Assembly: GCA_037447655.1 (NCBI GenBank)
Contig: JBBHKE010000354.1
Location: 62,001-126,000, forward strand
Origin: Zygnema cylindricum
Taxonomy: Eukaryota; Streptophyta; Zygnematophyceae; Zygnematales; Zygnemataceae
Length of the DNA: 64,000 nucleotides
Reading direction: 5' to 3'
Shown here: positions 1-11,625 of the stretch, in pieces
Position numbering within the stretch: position 1 is the stretch's first letter
Layout of the letters: each line of letters opens with the position of its first letter
Position numbers and translations under genes: made by a program
Notes under the pieces: generated by a model
The model's database searches: none
What the model was told of the DNA's origin: nothing
What the model saw: only the letters and a program-made list of their open reading frames with translations

Positions 1-1560
1 GAGCGTGTATTAAAATATGTTTCAAAATTGCTATTGGATTAGAATATTTTCTACCTAAACTGGATTTCCAAAACCATCAGCTGTTAAGCAATTTTTACAT
101 CAAATGGAAATATTTGAGAAAATTTGAGAGTTTTTGACGTTTTGAACAAGTACGCAGATAATCGAAATGAAAACGTTTACAAAACATGTGGATGGAAGTT
201 TTCATTCTGACAACCTTTTCAACTTCAAGTTTGGTAACGTTGACACTTATTATTCTGTTCAAGTAGGTCCGAAAACTATTCTTCTATTATTCGTGCAAAC
301 ACTTAACACCATGGACCTGTAAAAGACTGTTGTTTTTGTTTTTCCCATGTCTTGTTTTCCCGGAATTATCATATCTGCCAATCTTAGTCAAAGAAACAAA
401 CCTCAACGTTTTGACAATTTATTTTTCATTCACCAATATTTTTTTTCAGTTTGTTTTCTTTCATTCCTAAAGATTACCTTCTCTTGCCGTCTGTGCTCAT
501 TGCTAATATTTGACAGTTCGCTATCATTATTATGAATATCGATATCTGGGATTTCGGTATTAGATTTTTCTACCATCTGTACTCATATACACAATCAGGT
601 GGAATTCCTATTTTGTTCTTTGAATCATTCGACATTAATTTAGGGCAAGATATTTGTTTTTTTTAATAAAATTTGACATGTGTTTTTTGTACTTTCTCAA
701 ATTGCACGTTATCAATTATGTGTGACGAAAAAATTATGACCTGTTTCTGACTCTAATTATCGATCAAGCTAATATAAACTCATGACCCGAATAAATTTTC
801 CTCACTCTTACCTCTTCGGTGTACCTCTCTACAGAGCGTCATTAGCTCATCAAATCTTTTGCCTTCTCACTAGTAAATGTGCACCTAAGTTATTTCATAT
901 TTTGTTCGCTGTTGTTCTCATTCGACGAGAAGATTTTGTATACAATGTTGAGTATCCTTTTTGGGGAAACTTGATGGGGAAATCAAGGAAATTGGATGGG
1001 GAAATCAAGGAGAATGGATGAGGGGAACGACTGAGAGAAAGATATTGGGGAAAATGTGAAAAGCAGAAGCGAAAATGAAGCAAACGCGCTGGCAAAAACT
1101 GAGGGGAACTCAGGGAAAGGGAGAAGTGCCAGTGGGAAAAATATTTTTGAATGCGGAAGTTGAGAAAAGATAAGATGAGGGGAGAGTTTATGGGGAAAGC
1201 TATTTGGGAAAGTGGGGAAATTCATGGAGGCGGGATAGGGTAATGGAATGTGGAAATTAAAAGAGATTAGACGAGGCAGAGGTGGGTCTGAGAGAAAGTA
1301 AATGGGGGAAATAGGAAAATTTTGAGGAAATGAAGTAACTAAATGGGGAAGTGAAGGACAGTAGATGAGGCAGAGGGGAAAATCTGAGGGTAAGTAAAGG
1401 AGGAAAGTGGGGAAATGCAGTGGGAGCAATTGTGGAAAGGCTATGGAAAAATAGCTAAAGCCAAAATGAAAATCGGGATGACAAAAGGTGGGAAATCAAA
1501 TATAGTTAACAGAAATACGTTGGTTGAATGCATATAACGGGATTTTTGTAAGCTGGGTTT
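1..1560. repeat. Left arm of a large imperfect inverted repeat (truncated by window edge)
   Basis: The first bases (GAGCGTGTATT) match the reverse complement of the end of the right arm near 5971 (TATAGACGCTC). The match recurs along the arm: the CCATGGACCTGT region near 308 pairs with ACAGGTCCATGG near 5650, TTTTTGGGGAAACTTGATGGGGAAA near 958 pairs with the stretch near 4985, and ACGTTGGTTGAATGCATA near 1518 pairs with the stretch near 4395. The arm holds a GGGGAAA-rich tract (about 950-1440). Long open frames here are Phe/Pro-rich translations of that tract, not genes. The arms are diverged by substitutions and indels. A foldback-type element is one possible reading; no transposase was seen. 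Confidence 0.7.
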
Positions 1561-4379
1561 TTTCAGGGTCGTAGCCTATTCGAAGATGGAGAAGTCAAGT
1601 CATGAAGTACTTCGGTTTCGGCTGTGTACTGTAACAGATTGTGGGCACTATACATTATTTTTTTATTTACAAAGGATTGCTTACACTGTATACGAATACT
1701 CTAGTTTGGTCAGCAAGAATTTATCTAGCGCAAATGGTGTAATGAACCTAAGAGGAGAACATAAGAGATGATAAGGGAGATAAATAAGAAAAAGCAATTA
1801 ACATGCAAAATCCTTTCTTAATTTCAAGGATGTTATCCCTCTCTTTCCATCCTCCCAATGTTTTTTTTATTCCACCTCTCCCTTCCCATCCCAATTCAAG
1901 TCAAATTTTCCAGATTCTTCTTTGTTACCTCCTGAGTCTGTTATTGAATGTACATTCTCTTTGTTGGTATTTAACATTGCACTAAGGAACATGCTAAGTA
2001 ACAATTTGAAGCACAACTTTGTTTGGGAATATTTGAAAACGCCCGACACGATGCAAAATTTATACGATAGTACTCTTCTACACATACTGTAATCGCAAAA
2101 AAACACAAGAGAAACAAAAGATTACTCAGGATGGTACTCAAAAGGTGGTTGACGAAGGAGAACGGTAACGAGAAAACAACAATGAGTATCATACAAAATA
2201 GCTAAAACGAGTGCCCTTCGGGAGTAAAGTGGCTAATGAGGTTCTGAAGAGGTACCGACTCCCTACACCGAAGAGATAGAGTCAAAAGAATCTATGAAGG
2301 GTAACGGACCAATCCTTGATATTTGATCGATTAGAATCAGGAACAGATACTTCTCGTTATGCCCTATCCTCACATATATGGCTAGTTTGATAAGTAGCAG
2401 ATCAGAATTTAGAAGTGCGACTGAACTTGCAAATGGTTAAAGTACAGTGCACAAATGCGTAATGTCCAGATTCCACTTACTGAGCTTCTATTAAAACATC
2501 AAAAGTTATAGTGATAGAGAACTGTCAACTAACTGCAACGCTAGAAGAAAAACGCAGTAAAAGTATGTTCAGAAAAAAAGCTGGGGCCGCTAAAGAGCCT
2601 TCGTGAGGAAATCGACAAAAGACAGTGAAGAAAACGAACAATGTCATCATATTTTTCTCCGCAGGGGAAACAACATCCTATGTAAATGTCCGTCAAAATT
2701 TTCCTTCATTTGACGATGATGAACAGGGTTTTCCAAGTGGAAAAAGGGAAACCCGCGAGGGAAGTCGAAGATGGTTGAAGTATTGAATATGTTCGGGTAA
2801 ACCGGAGATTTATAAGAAGGTTTTGAAATCAGACGACTTCTTTTGTGGCATGGCTAGTGATGAATTAACACATTTTAAATTATAACTTCACGAAGAATAA
2901 CAAGTGCTTTCGGTTGACAAGTGATATCATTTTTGAAGATATTCAAGCCATCCAAAATAATGTGTTCGAAGTCTTCTAATAACGCGGTATAGCAAACGAA
3001 AAAAACTCATATATCACCGGCTTTGAAGGAAAAAGACAGAAAAAATCCACATCAAATCTACACGTAAAGCAGAAAACCACTGTCAACTCTTGCAAAAAAA
3101 TTGATTCAAATTCTTTAAGATAAAGTTCCATGTAACAGAATTTTGTACAGAGTACAAAATAATCCACTATAAAATCCTTGGAGATTTTCTACTATTCCAA
3201 AATCAAAATGTTCATAGCTTTTTGTACAATTCAGTGTACCATTCAAGTCGCAAAACCTGCAAATAAGGCACACACTATTGATTAAACATAGATACCAATA
3301 GAAAAACAGAAAGCAAGACAGAAAAAAAAAAACAAAGAGATCTACACTTTTGAACCTGGATTAACTATTACAACCTCTTCAATTTCCCCTCTTCTCCCAT
3401 TAAATCTTCACACAGCGTTTCACACATTTGTTTTCAGCAATTTCGTTGACTTTTATGCAATTTTCCCGTTATTTAATTCGGTTTATGCACCACTCTTTCT
3501 CAGTGTATTCCACACTGAATTTTAAATGTTTCCCCATTAATTTTTCCCAACTTCCCCCCCATATCTCCTCTTTCACCACGGACTCTCGTTCCTCACCCCT
3601 TAATTTTTCCATTGAACCTCTCCATTGAGTTTCCGTTAAATTTCTTCCTGAATTTACCCACAATTCCGTCCCAAAGTTCTCTAATTTTCCTCACTAAGAT
3701 AATCCATTTCTCGCACATCTTCCCACATTCTTTCACGCTTTGAATTTTCAAAATTTCCCACTTATATTTCCACGTTCTTACCGGTAAGTTTCCCCACTTT
3801 CCCAGGAAAACTCTCCGACTTTTCCCACGGCAATGACGAAAAGAATTAGAAATATGCATTCAAGACCTATCTGAAAAAGTTCCCTTGTTTTAGCTTTCCC
3901 CTTACCTCTAACAATCACAGAGCTTCTATTTTTTATACCCTTTAATTTAGTATTTCCCCTTTACGCTAGATGTCACCAAAACTTTTCCAAATTTCCAAAT
4001 TGAATTTCCTCACTGCCTTTCCTCAAAACCTTTTTCTTTAGGCTCCCAATTTTATTTGACAATTTATTTTAACTTTCGCGTTTCATCATTTCTGTATTCC
4101 TCACTGGGTTTCAGCTATATCTCCCTTGGTTTCCAAATTATTCCACTTTACCATTTTTTCGCATTCACTTTCCACACCAATTTTCCCACTGAATGTCCCC
4201 ATTGACTTTTTCTGAATTTCCCAGTTTCTTCTCTGAGTTTGTCCTCATTCAATCTTCTAAATTCGTGTACTGACTTGGTCCACTTCTTCCCTTTGAACTT
4301 CTGCGTTGTTCCTAATGTTTCCCCACCTTTCTCACTAACTTTCACCACATTTGCTTCCGAGTTTTCCAGCTTGCAAATA
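1561..4379. other. Spacer between inverted-repeat arms, no recognised gene
   Basis: No protein family was recognised on either strand. Positions about 2830-3345 are a diverged direct repeat of 6040-6570: both contain TTGTACA..AGTACAAAA, the CAACTCTTG stretch and the CCTGCAAATA.GGCACACA block in the same order. From about 3365 to 4380 the plus strand is a pyrimidine-rich tract built of irregular units around TTTCCCC/TTTCCCA, similar in composition to 4440-5000 and 6880-7386. Short frames in it are low-complexity artefacts. Confidence 0.55.
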
Positions 4380-5971
4380 TCCTGTTAAGCAGTATGCATT
4401 TAACCAACGTATTTTCCGTTTACCAAACTAAATTTGATTTCCCCACTTTTGTTATCCAGATTTTCCTATTGACTTTAGCTATTTTTCCATAGTCTTTCCA
4501 CAATTTTTCCCACTGCATTTCCCAACTTTCCCCCTTTACTTACCCTCAGATTTTCCACTCTGCCTCACCTAATGTCCTTCACTTCCACATTTAGTTTCTT
4601 CATTTTCTCCTCGAAATCTTCCTATTTCCCCGTTTACTTTCCCTCAGAGCCACCTCTGCCTCATCTAATCTCTTTAATTTCCAGTCCTTTACCCCATCCC
4701 GCCTCCATGAAATTTCCCACTTTCCCAAATAGCTTTTCCCTCAAACTCTCCCATCGTCTTGTCTTCTGAACCTCCGCGTCCAATGGTAACATTTTTTCCA
4801 CTGGCACTTCTCCCTTTGCCTGAGTTCCCCACAATATTTGCTAGTGCGTTTGCTTCATTTTCCCCTCTGCTTGCCACATTTTCCTAACTGAATTTCCCCA
4901 GTTTCCCAAACATCTTTTTCTCAGTCGTTCCCCTCATCCAATCTCCTTGATTTTCCCATTGAATTTTCACAGTTTCCCCATTGAGTTTCCCCAAAAAGGT
5001 TTCTAAAAATAGTATGCAAAATGTTCTCGTCGAATGAGAACAAAAGTGAACGAATGACAAAGTAACTACGGTGGGTGAAATTTACCAGTGAGAATGTAAC
5101 AGATTTGATGAGGCAATGACTCTGTCTTTAGAGAGGTGCACCGAAGATATAAAATCAGGCAAATTTAGAAAGGGTAGCTGGTTTATACTAGTTTGATGGA
5201 TTATCAGAGTCAGGAACAGGTCAAAATCGTCAAGTCATACATAATTGAAAATGCGCAATTTGAGAAACTAAGAAAAAATATATCAAAGTTTATCTAGAAG
5301 AAAAGATCCTGCTTTCAATTAATGTCTAGTTGAATGAGTCAAAAATCAAAATAGGAACTCAGCCTGATTGTGCATTTGAGTACAGATTGTAGAAATATCT
5401 AATACCGAAATCCCAGATATTGATATTCAGAAAAATGATAACGAACTGTCAAATATTATTAGCAAAGAGCACAGACGACATTAGAAGGAAATTTTCAGGA
5501 AAAGGGAAATCAGGTTAAAAGAAAATCATTGGTGAATGAAAAAAATTGTCAGAAGGTTGAGATTTGTTTTTTGGACTAAGATTGGCAGAGATGACAATTC
5601 CAGAAAAAATAAGAAATGTGAAAAATGAAAAACAACGGTCCTTGGTAACAGGTCCATGGTGTTAAGTGTTTACAGGGATAACAGAAGTAGAGTTACCGGA
5701 CCTCCTTGGACAGAATAAATAATTGTCAACGTTAGCAAACTTGAAGTTGAAAGGTTGTCAGAATGAAAACTTCTATTCACAATTTTTCTAAAAGTTCTCA
5801 TTTATTCATTTGTTTGTGTAATTGTTAAAAACGTCAAAATCTCTCGAACTTTCTCACATATTTCCATTTGATGTAAAAATTTCTTAACAGATGATGGTTT
5901 TGGAAATTTAGTTTTTGCAAAAAATATTCTAATCCAATTCCATTTTTGAACGTACTTTTATAGACGCTCTA
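4380..5971. repeat. Right arm of the large imperfect inverted repeat
   Basis: This is the reverse complement of 1-1560, with the same order of landmarks reversed: TATGCATTTAACCAACGT at about 4393, a TTTCCCC-rich tract at 4440-5000, ACAGGTCCATGGTGTTAAGTG near 5650, then CATTTGATGTAAAAATTTCTTAACAG near 5866. The arm ends near 5971, opposite window position 1, so the full element may extend left of the window. Confidence 0.7.
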
Positions 5972-6039
5972 AATTGCCAACAGAAAATTTGCCGAGAAAA
6001 TATTTTCCTTTCGGGTTTAAATTATCTTTATGACGATTT

Positions 6040-6570
6040 TGACGACTTGCTTCGAATGCTTCAATCAGTATCTAATTTTGTGTAGATGACAACTTAAGAC
6101 AGTTTAAATTATAATTTTATATACGGTAAACAGATGTTGATTTTGGTCACTATGGATGTCATTTTCAAAATGGTTCAAGTTAACCAAATAAAATATTTCA
6201 GAAACAAAGTAAAGCAAATGAAAAACAAAGTCCAAAGAAACATCCGTTTCTGAAGAAAATCATCCGTTTCTGAACACTCAAACCAAGGTCACATGTAAAC
6301 CAAAAATCCATGGCAACTCTTGTAACGAAAACGATTCACAGTCATTTAAAATAAGTAACAGGATTCTGTACAAAGTACAAAACTAATTTCACTATTACAC
6401 ATTTCTGGTATTTCTCTACTATGCCAAAATTGAATGTTGCTAACTTCTTTGTACATAATGGTACATCCATCAATTCGATCAACCTGCAAATATGGCACAC
6501 AAATTTTTTATTAAACATAAATCACAGTAGAAGAAAGCAAAAGCAAGGCTGAAAAATCAAAAACAGAAAG
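6040..6570. repeat. Diverged direct repeat of 2830-3345
   Basis: It shares a series of short blocks in the same order and orientation with 2830-3345, including the GACAACTTAAGACA..TTTAAATTATAA area, CAACTCTTG, TTCTGTACAAAGTACAAAA and AACCTGCAAATATGGCACACA. In both places it is followed by a TTTCCCC-rich tract, so spacer plus tract look like one duplicated unit. No coding potential was recognised. Confidence 0.55.
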
Positions 6571-7386
6571 ATCAACTAATGAAAAGGCAGTGATTACTGG
6601 TTTTCAATTATCATGCTAAAAGAGGAACATAATAATATTACAATCAACATTAGGAATATGCAATCTCAGCCTTTCTAGACGCACTAGCTGTTGACGACCT
6701 TTCGGGTATTTTTTTAATGTCCACAAACTTCATTATTCCCTTTGATATCATATTTTTCAACTGAATATCGCCACTTAATAGCTACATTTTACCAATTATT
6801 AAAATTTAAAATTTCAATTACACTGTTCAGTTATCGTATTCTCACACAACTCTCCTCCGTTTTTTCTTTATTATCCCCGTTTTTACTTTCCAAAACTTCC
6901 AAATTTCTACACCTTTCCCGTTTAATTTGTCCATTTTCCCGGCGATTCACTAATTTTTCAAGAAATTTCAAGTTCATTTTTCCAAATTAACTCACAAAAA
7001 AATTCTACACTGGCTAATATCCCCATTAGTTCCACAACTCTTCATTTTCCAACAGATCCCCTTATGCCTTTCCCTGGTGAATTCACCTCTAATTCTCCCT
7101 ACTAACCTGATTTGCATCAATCTTCCTCACAAAATCACCTGAACTTCCGTATTTTCTTTACCCACTTTCCTCACTGTTTCCCCTCTATTTGCACATTTTC
7201 CCTACTGAATTCCCACTTCCTAATAAACCTCACACTAAACTTCCCCAGTAAATTCCCTCTCATTGCCCAACCAGCACGGCTTGAATTCCCCCAGTCTTCT
7301 AGACCAAATTTCCCCATTTAATTTCCCCATTTTCCCCACTACGTTTTCGACTTACCCCAGGAACTTCCCCCCCTTCCTCGGTCCCC
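6571..7386. repeat. TTTCCCC-rich pyrimidine tract next to the LEA gene 3' end
   Basis: From about 6880 the plus strand becomes rich in TTTCCC/CCCCA units separated by 10-30 bases, as in 3365-5000. It runs up to the stop codon of the LEA-like gene at 7387, so that gene's 3' untranslated region probably lies inside this tract. Open frames through it are Phe/Pro/Ser-rich and not believable as genes. Confidence 0.5.
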
Positions 7387-8213
7387 TCAGTTGGCCATCT
7401 TGTTCCCGGTGTCGTGAGCGGCCTGCTGCGTCTTCCCAGCGGCCTGGTGGGCGGCATCCTGCGTCTGCCCGGCAGCTTCCTGGGTCTTTCCTTGGGCGTG
7501 GCCCGCGGCTTCCTGGGTCTTTCCAGTGGCATGGCTGGCAGCATCCTGGGTTTGTCCTGCCGCGTCACGAGCCTTGTCGCCAGCCTGCTGAGCCGCACCC
7601 ATCACGTTGTCCTTCCCTGCAGGGAACCGTCAGAAGCAACGGATGTCAGTTTACAATTTTGCAATGGTCGGGTTGTCACACGTGTCTTTTTCAAATTAAA
7701 GCTGACTGCAGACAGATAATTTCCCTGGAGCTCCAATTTGTGAGGGGCTGAGTTCTCACCTCCCTGGGCGTATCCCTTCACCTTGTCGGCAATGCTCTGA
7801 ATACAGAACCCGACACACCGAACCGTAATTAGAGCGGATTTGAGAAATTGGGTTAGTTAAAAATAAGGAGTACAAATTTACACCCTGAGATGGCAAACAG
7901 TTTAGAAGATTATGTTTTAGATGAGATCGATTAACACAAAAAAAACTGTTTCTTATTGACAGCAATAAACGAAGGTCTGACAAAGTTAGCATTTTTTTTT
8001 TTTTTATAAGAAATGCAAAAATTGATACAAGTTTTAACATCTTTCTTCTTTGTAACAGATTAACATGCAAAAATTGCGAACTCTGAAAGTTTCTCCGAGC
8101 AACAATAAAAACCCAGCCACATTTTTCAAAAAAATTGACAATGGCATTTATGGAATCAAAGAGAAAATTATGTTCAAGCTAAAGCTTATAAACCACACCT
8201 CCTGGTTCGACAT
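7387..8213 (-). CDS. LEA-like (group 3-type) hydrophilic repeat protein, three exons
   Basis: Three exons can be built on the minus strand: 8213-8199 (15 nt, MSNQE), 7796-7760 (37 nt) and 7616-7387 (230 nt, including stop TGA). Each intron has GT and AG ends, and the joined frame gives 93 residues. After the start the protein reads SIADKVKGYAQGGKDNVMG and then a long helix-forming stretch of degenerate 11-mers such as TQEAAGHAQGK and TQEAAGQTQDA, rich in Ala, Gln, Lys and Asp with no Cys or Trp. This pattern is typical of LEA/dehydration proteins, which are disordered in water and protect membranes or proteins on drying. Exon 3 is markedly GC-rich against an AT-rich background. The 15-nt first coding exon is the least certain part, but it fits phase, start context and family N-terminus. 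No transmembrane or signal segment is visible, so a cytosolic role is likely. Confidence 0.82.
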
Positions 8214-8342
8214 AGTGAGAGAAAAAGTAAACGGTGAAAAAAGAAGAGGAGAAAGTAGAAGGCAAAGGGGAATTGAAGAATTTAAAGACAATTCTGATGA
8301 GTTGGAGAGACTTGCTTGGTATTGTAAGAGGAAAAACGGCCC

Positions 8343-8349
8343 TATTTAT
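8343..8349 (-). promoter_or_regulatory. Probable TATA box of the LEA-like gene
   Basis: The minus strand reads CATAAATAGG here, about 130 bp upstream of the proposed ATG at 8213. That leaves room for a 5' leader of about 100 nt. It lies between the gene and the ACGT-element cluster, as expected for a plant core promoter. No experimental start site is known. Confidence 0.5.
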
Positions 8350-8461
8350 GGGTCGCTTAGTGGATATCGCACATTGTTTACTGTGGCAAGTATCGGAGGA
8401 TTTTCACTCCCCAGGATAAGTTTTTGCGCTGTCCTCAGAAGCTTCCAATCGGAGGATTGTG

Positions 8462-8660
8462 TCACGTCGCATAGCGGGCTTTTGATTGTACACTTGTCGT
8501 TGAAGAAAGTGGTCACGTGTCGGTAGATCAAAATCTCTGGGAAGGTAGCAACGGTCAACATTTTCCGGCTCGTGTGACGTAGCAATCTCCAGGTTCTGCG
8601 GAACAAATTGTGTGACGTGCTACTGCAATCATTCTACTGCTGTTCACGTTGCGTGACGTC
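8462..8660 (-). promoter_or_regulatory. Cluster of six ACGT-core elements (G-box/ABRE-like) upstream of the LEA gene
   Basis: ACGT cores occur at 8464, 8515, 8577, 8615, 8646 and 8656. The one at 8515 is a full CACGTG G-box, reading GACACGTGACC on the gene's strand. Several others are TGACGT (bZIP-type) sites. In plants, bZIP factors of the ABF/AREB group bind such sites and switch on LEA genes under abscisic acid and drought. The cluster begins about 110 bp upstream of the TATA-like box. Regulation by this route is inferred from site content and gene type only. Confidence 0.6.
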
Positions 8661-8942
8661 TTGTCAAGCGATGTTGTGATCCAGTCAGCAGCGTAACAAC
8701 ATTTAAATTTTTGTGCCACCTTGCTGATAATTTTTTGTTAGCGTGGCGCACAGCCTGATTGACTCCGTCTTGTCGCGGTCCGTCGTCCCACTCGACCGAA
8801 TCAGCGGGTGACACTTCATGCGTCATATACCAACTGGACAATTCGCCGCGTGTCATAAAACAATATACACGTCTACGATCAAGAGGCCGCTATCCGATGT
8901 GATGTATGGTCGACGATTTAACTTTCGAAGGCACGCGAATAA

Positions 8943-9611
8943 GGGCGTGTTCCCATGTAACCGATATTTTGCAACGCTATTTTGGATTTTATCGCTGATT
9001 TTACGGTGTACTTTTCAAAGTGTGCCTATGCCAATCGTTACTCGCGCGTTCATTATTTCGAATATGTTTCAGTTGTACACGTCGCCAATACTTGCGACAC
9101 TTGTAGACGCCGACAAACTGCGGACATTTGTACTCCGCAACGAGCTCCTTGCATACTGGGACAATTGTCGAATCCAACGGACATTTGTAGACGCCCACAA
9201 GTGGACAATATAAGCAATCCCCTACGTCTACAAAATGACATTTGTAGACGCCCACACGTGGACAACATAAGCAAACGGAAAAACAAATTTTTTTCGTGTA
9301 TTCTCCCAACTGCAAAAAAAAAATTGAAAACTTTTGACTCGTGCAATCCGAGATTTTTATTCGTCAATAGGATAGTATTTTGATAGAAATCAGGTCGCGA
9401 TTTGATTCCATTGGAAGTGTGAAGATGAGCAAGAAGTGGGTCGCGATGATAATACTGCCAAATCGTCGTACTTTTCAAGTTCCAAGATGACGCAAAATGT
9501 ATTTGAGGTTTTGAACATTTTTCGTACGGCGTAATATTTTCTCGTTGGAAGTCCCATTTTCTGTGTAAACAACAAAAAAAAACCCTTACTTGAACACATG
9601 GGAACACGCCC
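8943..9611. mobile_element. PIF/Harbinger-type non-autonomous element with TAA target duplication
   Basis: The element begins GGGCGTGTTCCCATGTAA and ends ACACATGGGAACACGCCC, a terminal inverted repeat of about 15 bp. It is flanked on both sides by TAA (8940-8942 and 9612-9614). A TWA target duplication with GGG-starting repeats is the hallmark of PIF/Harbinger elements. The interior has several near-copies of a unit containing TGTAGACGCC.ACA..TGGACA (about 9100-9270). No transposase frame was recognised. A sister copy lies at 36996-37721. Confidence 0.85.
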
Positions 9612-9885
9612 TAACTGCTCATGTGACGTATCCGGTACTCTTGTGAAAAAAATTCTCTCAAACGTTCAATAGTCTGGTTCATCTAGGTGGAACCATCTAA
9701 AGCCTTCAATGGGCACATGAATGGGGCGTGATTCCCTTGTGAAAAAAAGCAAACAACACCAAATTAATCGCTCCCTTTTCCTGCAATACGGTGAACCTCC
9801 ATCAGGCAAAAAGTGAGGTACTTTACTCGAAAAAATGCATTTCCATACAGGTACATTGTTTTTGAAGCAAGCGGTCACTTTATCT

Positions 9886-9928
9886 AGTGTCTAGCTAGTC
9901 TCCTCAAAGAGGAGACTAGATAGACACT
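9886..9928. repeat. Near-perfect 20-bp inverted repeat with 3-base loop
   Basis: The left arm AGTGTCTAGCTAGTCTCCTC (9886-9905) and the right arm (9909-9928) are complementary at 19 of 20 positions, with loop AAA. Transcribed, it would make a stable hairpin. No gene is adjacent to which it could clearly belong. Confidence 0.85.
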
Positions 9929-11380
9929 CGACGCGTAAAGTTTTAACGCATGGAATGGTCACGTGCGATCCAAGATAGAAACCCTACATGTGGCATACGA
10001 CACGCGCCTTCGGACATATGCCACGCGCATTCAGAAAGAAGGGAATCAAATCCCAATCAAAGCCACGCGACAATATTTGTCGAAGAATGTGCCGTGACGC
10101 CTCTTCCATCATCGGTTGACATCTAGAATTTGCAACGCCACGATGTAGCACGAACGAGAAAATAACCACAATAACGACAAAACACGAATGTACAAATTGT
10201 ACATTCACGTAATTTAATTTTGCGTCTACATGTACAGATAAGAATTCAGATATTGTGCTTTTGGAATCTTTGACATGCTCGCCGTCAAAACATGAACCTA
10301 CGTGCATCCAATCGAAAGAAAGCACGTACGCGATAGATTCCTTGCTGACACGACCTGGTGGAGAAGTGAACGAAATATTATTGTTAGTAAACGTATCCGT
10401 ACGATTACTATATGCGTCTGATTGGAAAAAAGCCTTAATCACACTCTTTTTTTCTCTCGCTTCATTCATTTACTCGAAGTCAAGGCAAGAGGTAGCTCTC
10501 ATTGATTACAACGTAATAATTTGAACATGTATGTTATGCAATTGGCATTGGTTAACGCTTTAGAAATTATAAGGTTTTAGTTGTAAGAAATGCAGGAGTT
10601 TAGCTAAAATTGACCTGAAGCTCTGGCTTGCAAAATGCGTGATTGTATTTAGGGCATTTGTCAGAAGGTGACGTGATACACCTAAAAAGGTGAGATCTCA
10701 AGTTTTCCCCAAAGATCCAATAGAAAGAGGGCCTTTATCAAAAGCTACATAGAAGTCATCTATCTGTTGTATAACTTCGATTAATGAAAGGTAGTATGTC
10801 AAATTTAAGCTCCATTGTGTGGAACAACTTGCTGGTTGAAAAGACATTACAATGGATGCATCAAATCAAGTTGATAACAAGGCTCATGAGGTAGCACGAA
10901 TGACCTATATGTTGCTAGACACAAAATTTAATAGGATTTGAGATGTTGTAAGCTATGTGTTAGTTAGATTAACATTTGTTAAAATCATGCAAATAGACGC
11001 TTTCGCCTACCAAAAAATATATTGTTCGCAACAAATGCATTCAACTTCCATTCTTTTGTATGTTCTTTTCAATATAGGTAAATTTCACGTGGTTAACTTG
11101 CTTGCCAAGTTTTCTCTTTGTTTCGTTTCGTTTCGGCATGAAAACTTGCCGACATTTTCCTCGTGCATTCAACTTACAAAATTAATTTTCGAGTCTTTTC
11201 CTTTCCAATCGTAGTCAAAGAGTGATAGTACTATGTCGTATACGAGTTAGGTGGTAGTATTTTGTTTGATAGAACAAGATTGCACGTATTTTACGCATGA
11301 GTCAAGAACATTACATCATCGGTTTCTTGGGGGACATGACCGATTGCAATCACCTATCTCCTCCCTTTGACCCCAACACC
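9929..11380. other. No gene recognised
   Basis: The longest frame (161 codons, minus strand, 10469-9984) has no recognisable domain or biased composition. I see no splice-supported gene, repeat family or RNA gene in this stretch. Confidence 0.4.
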
Positions 11381-11384
11381 ATTT

Positions 11385-11625
11385 TCACCAAAATGCCATC
11401 TTATAAAAATGCGGAAGTAGATATAGGCTATGTTTATCCCTCCATCATAGGAAGGTTGATTAATGACATGCTAATCATTCAGTTACATCTTTCTATTATT
11501 GTTTGTCTTTTATCCCAATCTTCTTATTCTACTTCTCTCACACAACTTCAAGCTTCGAAACTTGTCCATTGGCATTTTCAAGGCACCAAACATCTTCATA
11601 TTTTATCCTCTTTTCCTCCTCGTAG
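11385..11625 (+). pseudogene. Copia pol relic (region between reverse transcriptase and RNase H)
   Basis: The plus-strand translation reads roughly YKNAEVDIGYVYPSIIGRL, then CLLSQSSYSTSLTQLQASK, then WHFQGTKHL. This follows the usual copia order: the Y.N..G.L.Y segment, the LSQ..S.PT segment and the A.KR..RYLKGT segment. Key positions are altered and no full frame remains. It belongs to an old, decayed Ty1/copia element whose other parts were not found nearby. Confidence 0.55.

Noticed and set aside
983-1429. 148-codon Phe/Pro/Leu-rich frame on the minus strand
   Set aside because: It is the translation of a GGGGAAA/TTTCCCC low-complexity tract. Similar frames occur wherever this tract occurs, with no conserved core.
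7263-7751. 162-codon plus-strand frame and the Arg/Pro-rich minus-strand frame over the LEA exon
   Set aside because: GC-rich exon 3 leaves other frames open. Only the frame with 11-mer LEA repeats has a matching upstream exon and splice sites.
8065-8526. 153-codon plus-strand frame upstream of the LEA gene
   Set aside because: It overlaps the LEA first exon and promoter on the other strand and has no recognised features.
9984-10469. 161-codon minus-strand frame
   Set aside because: No domain, no compositional sign of coding and no splice context. The length is possible by chance in this window.
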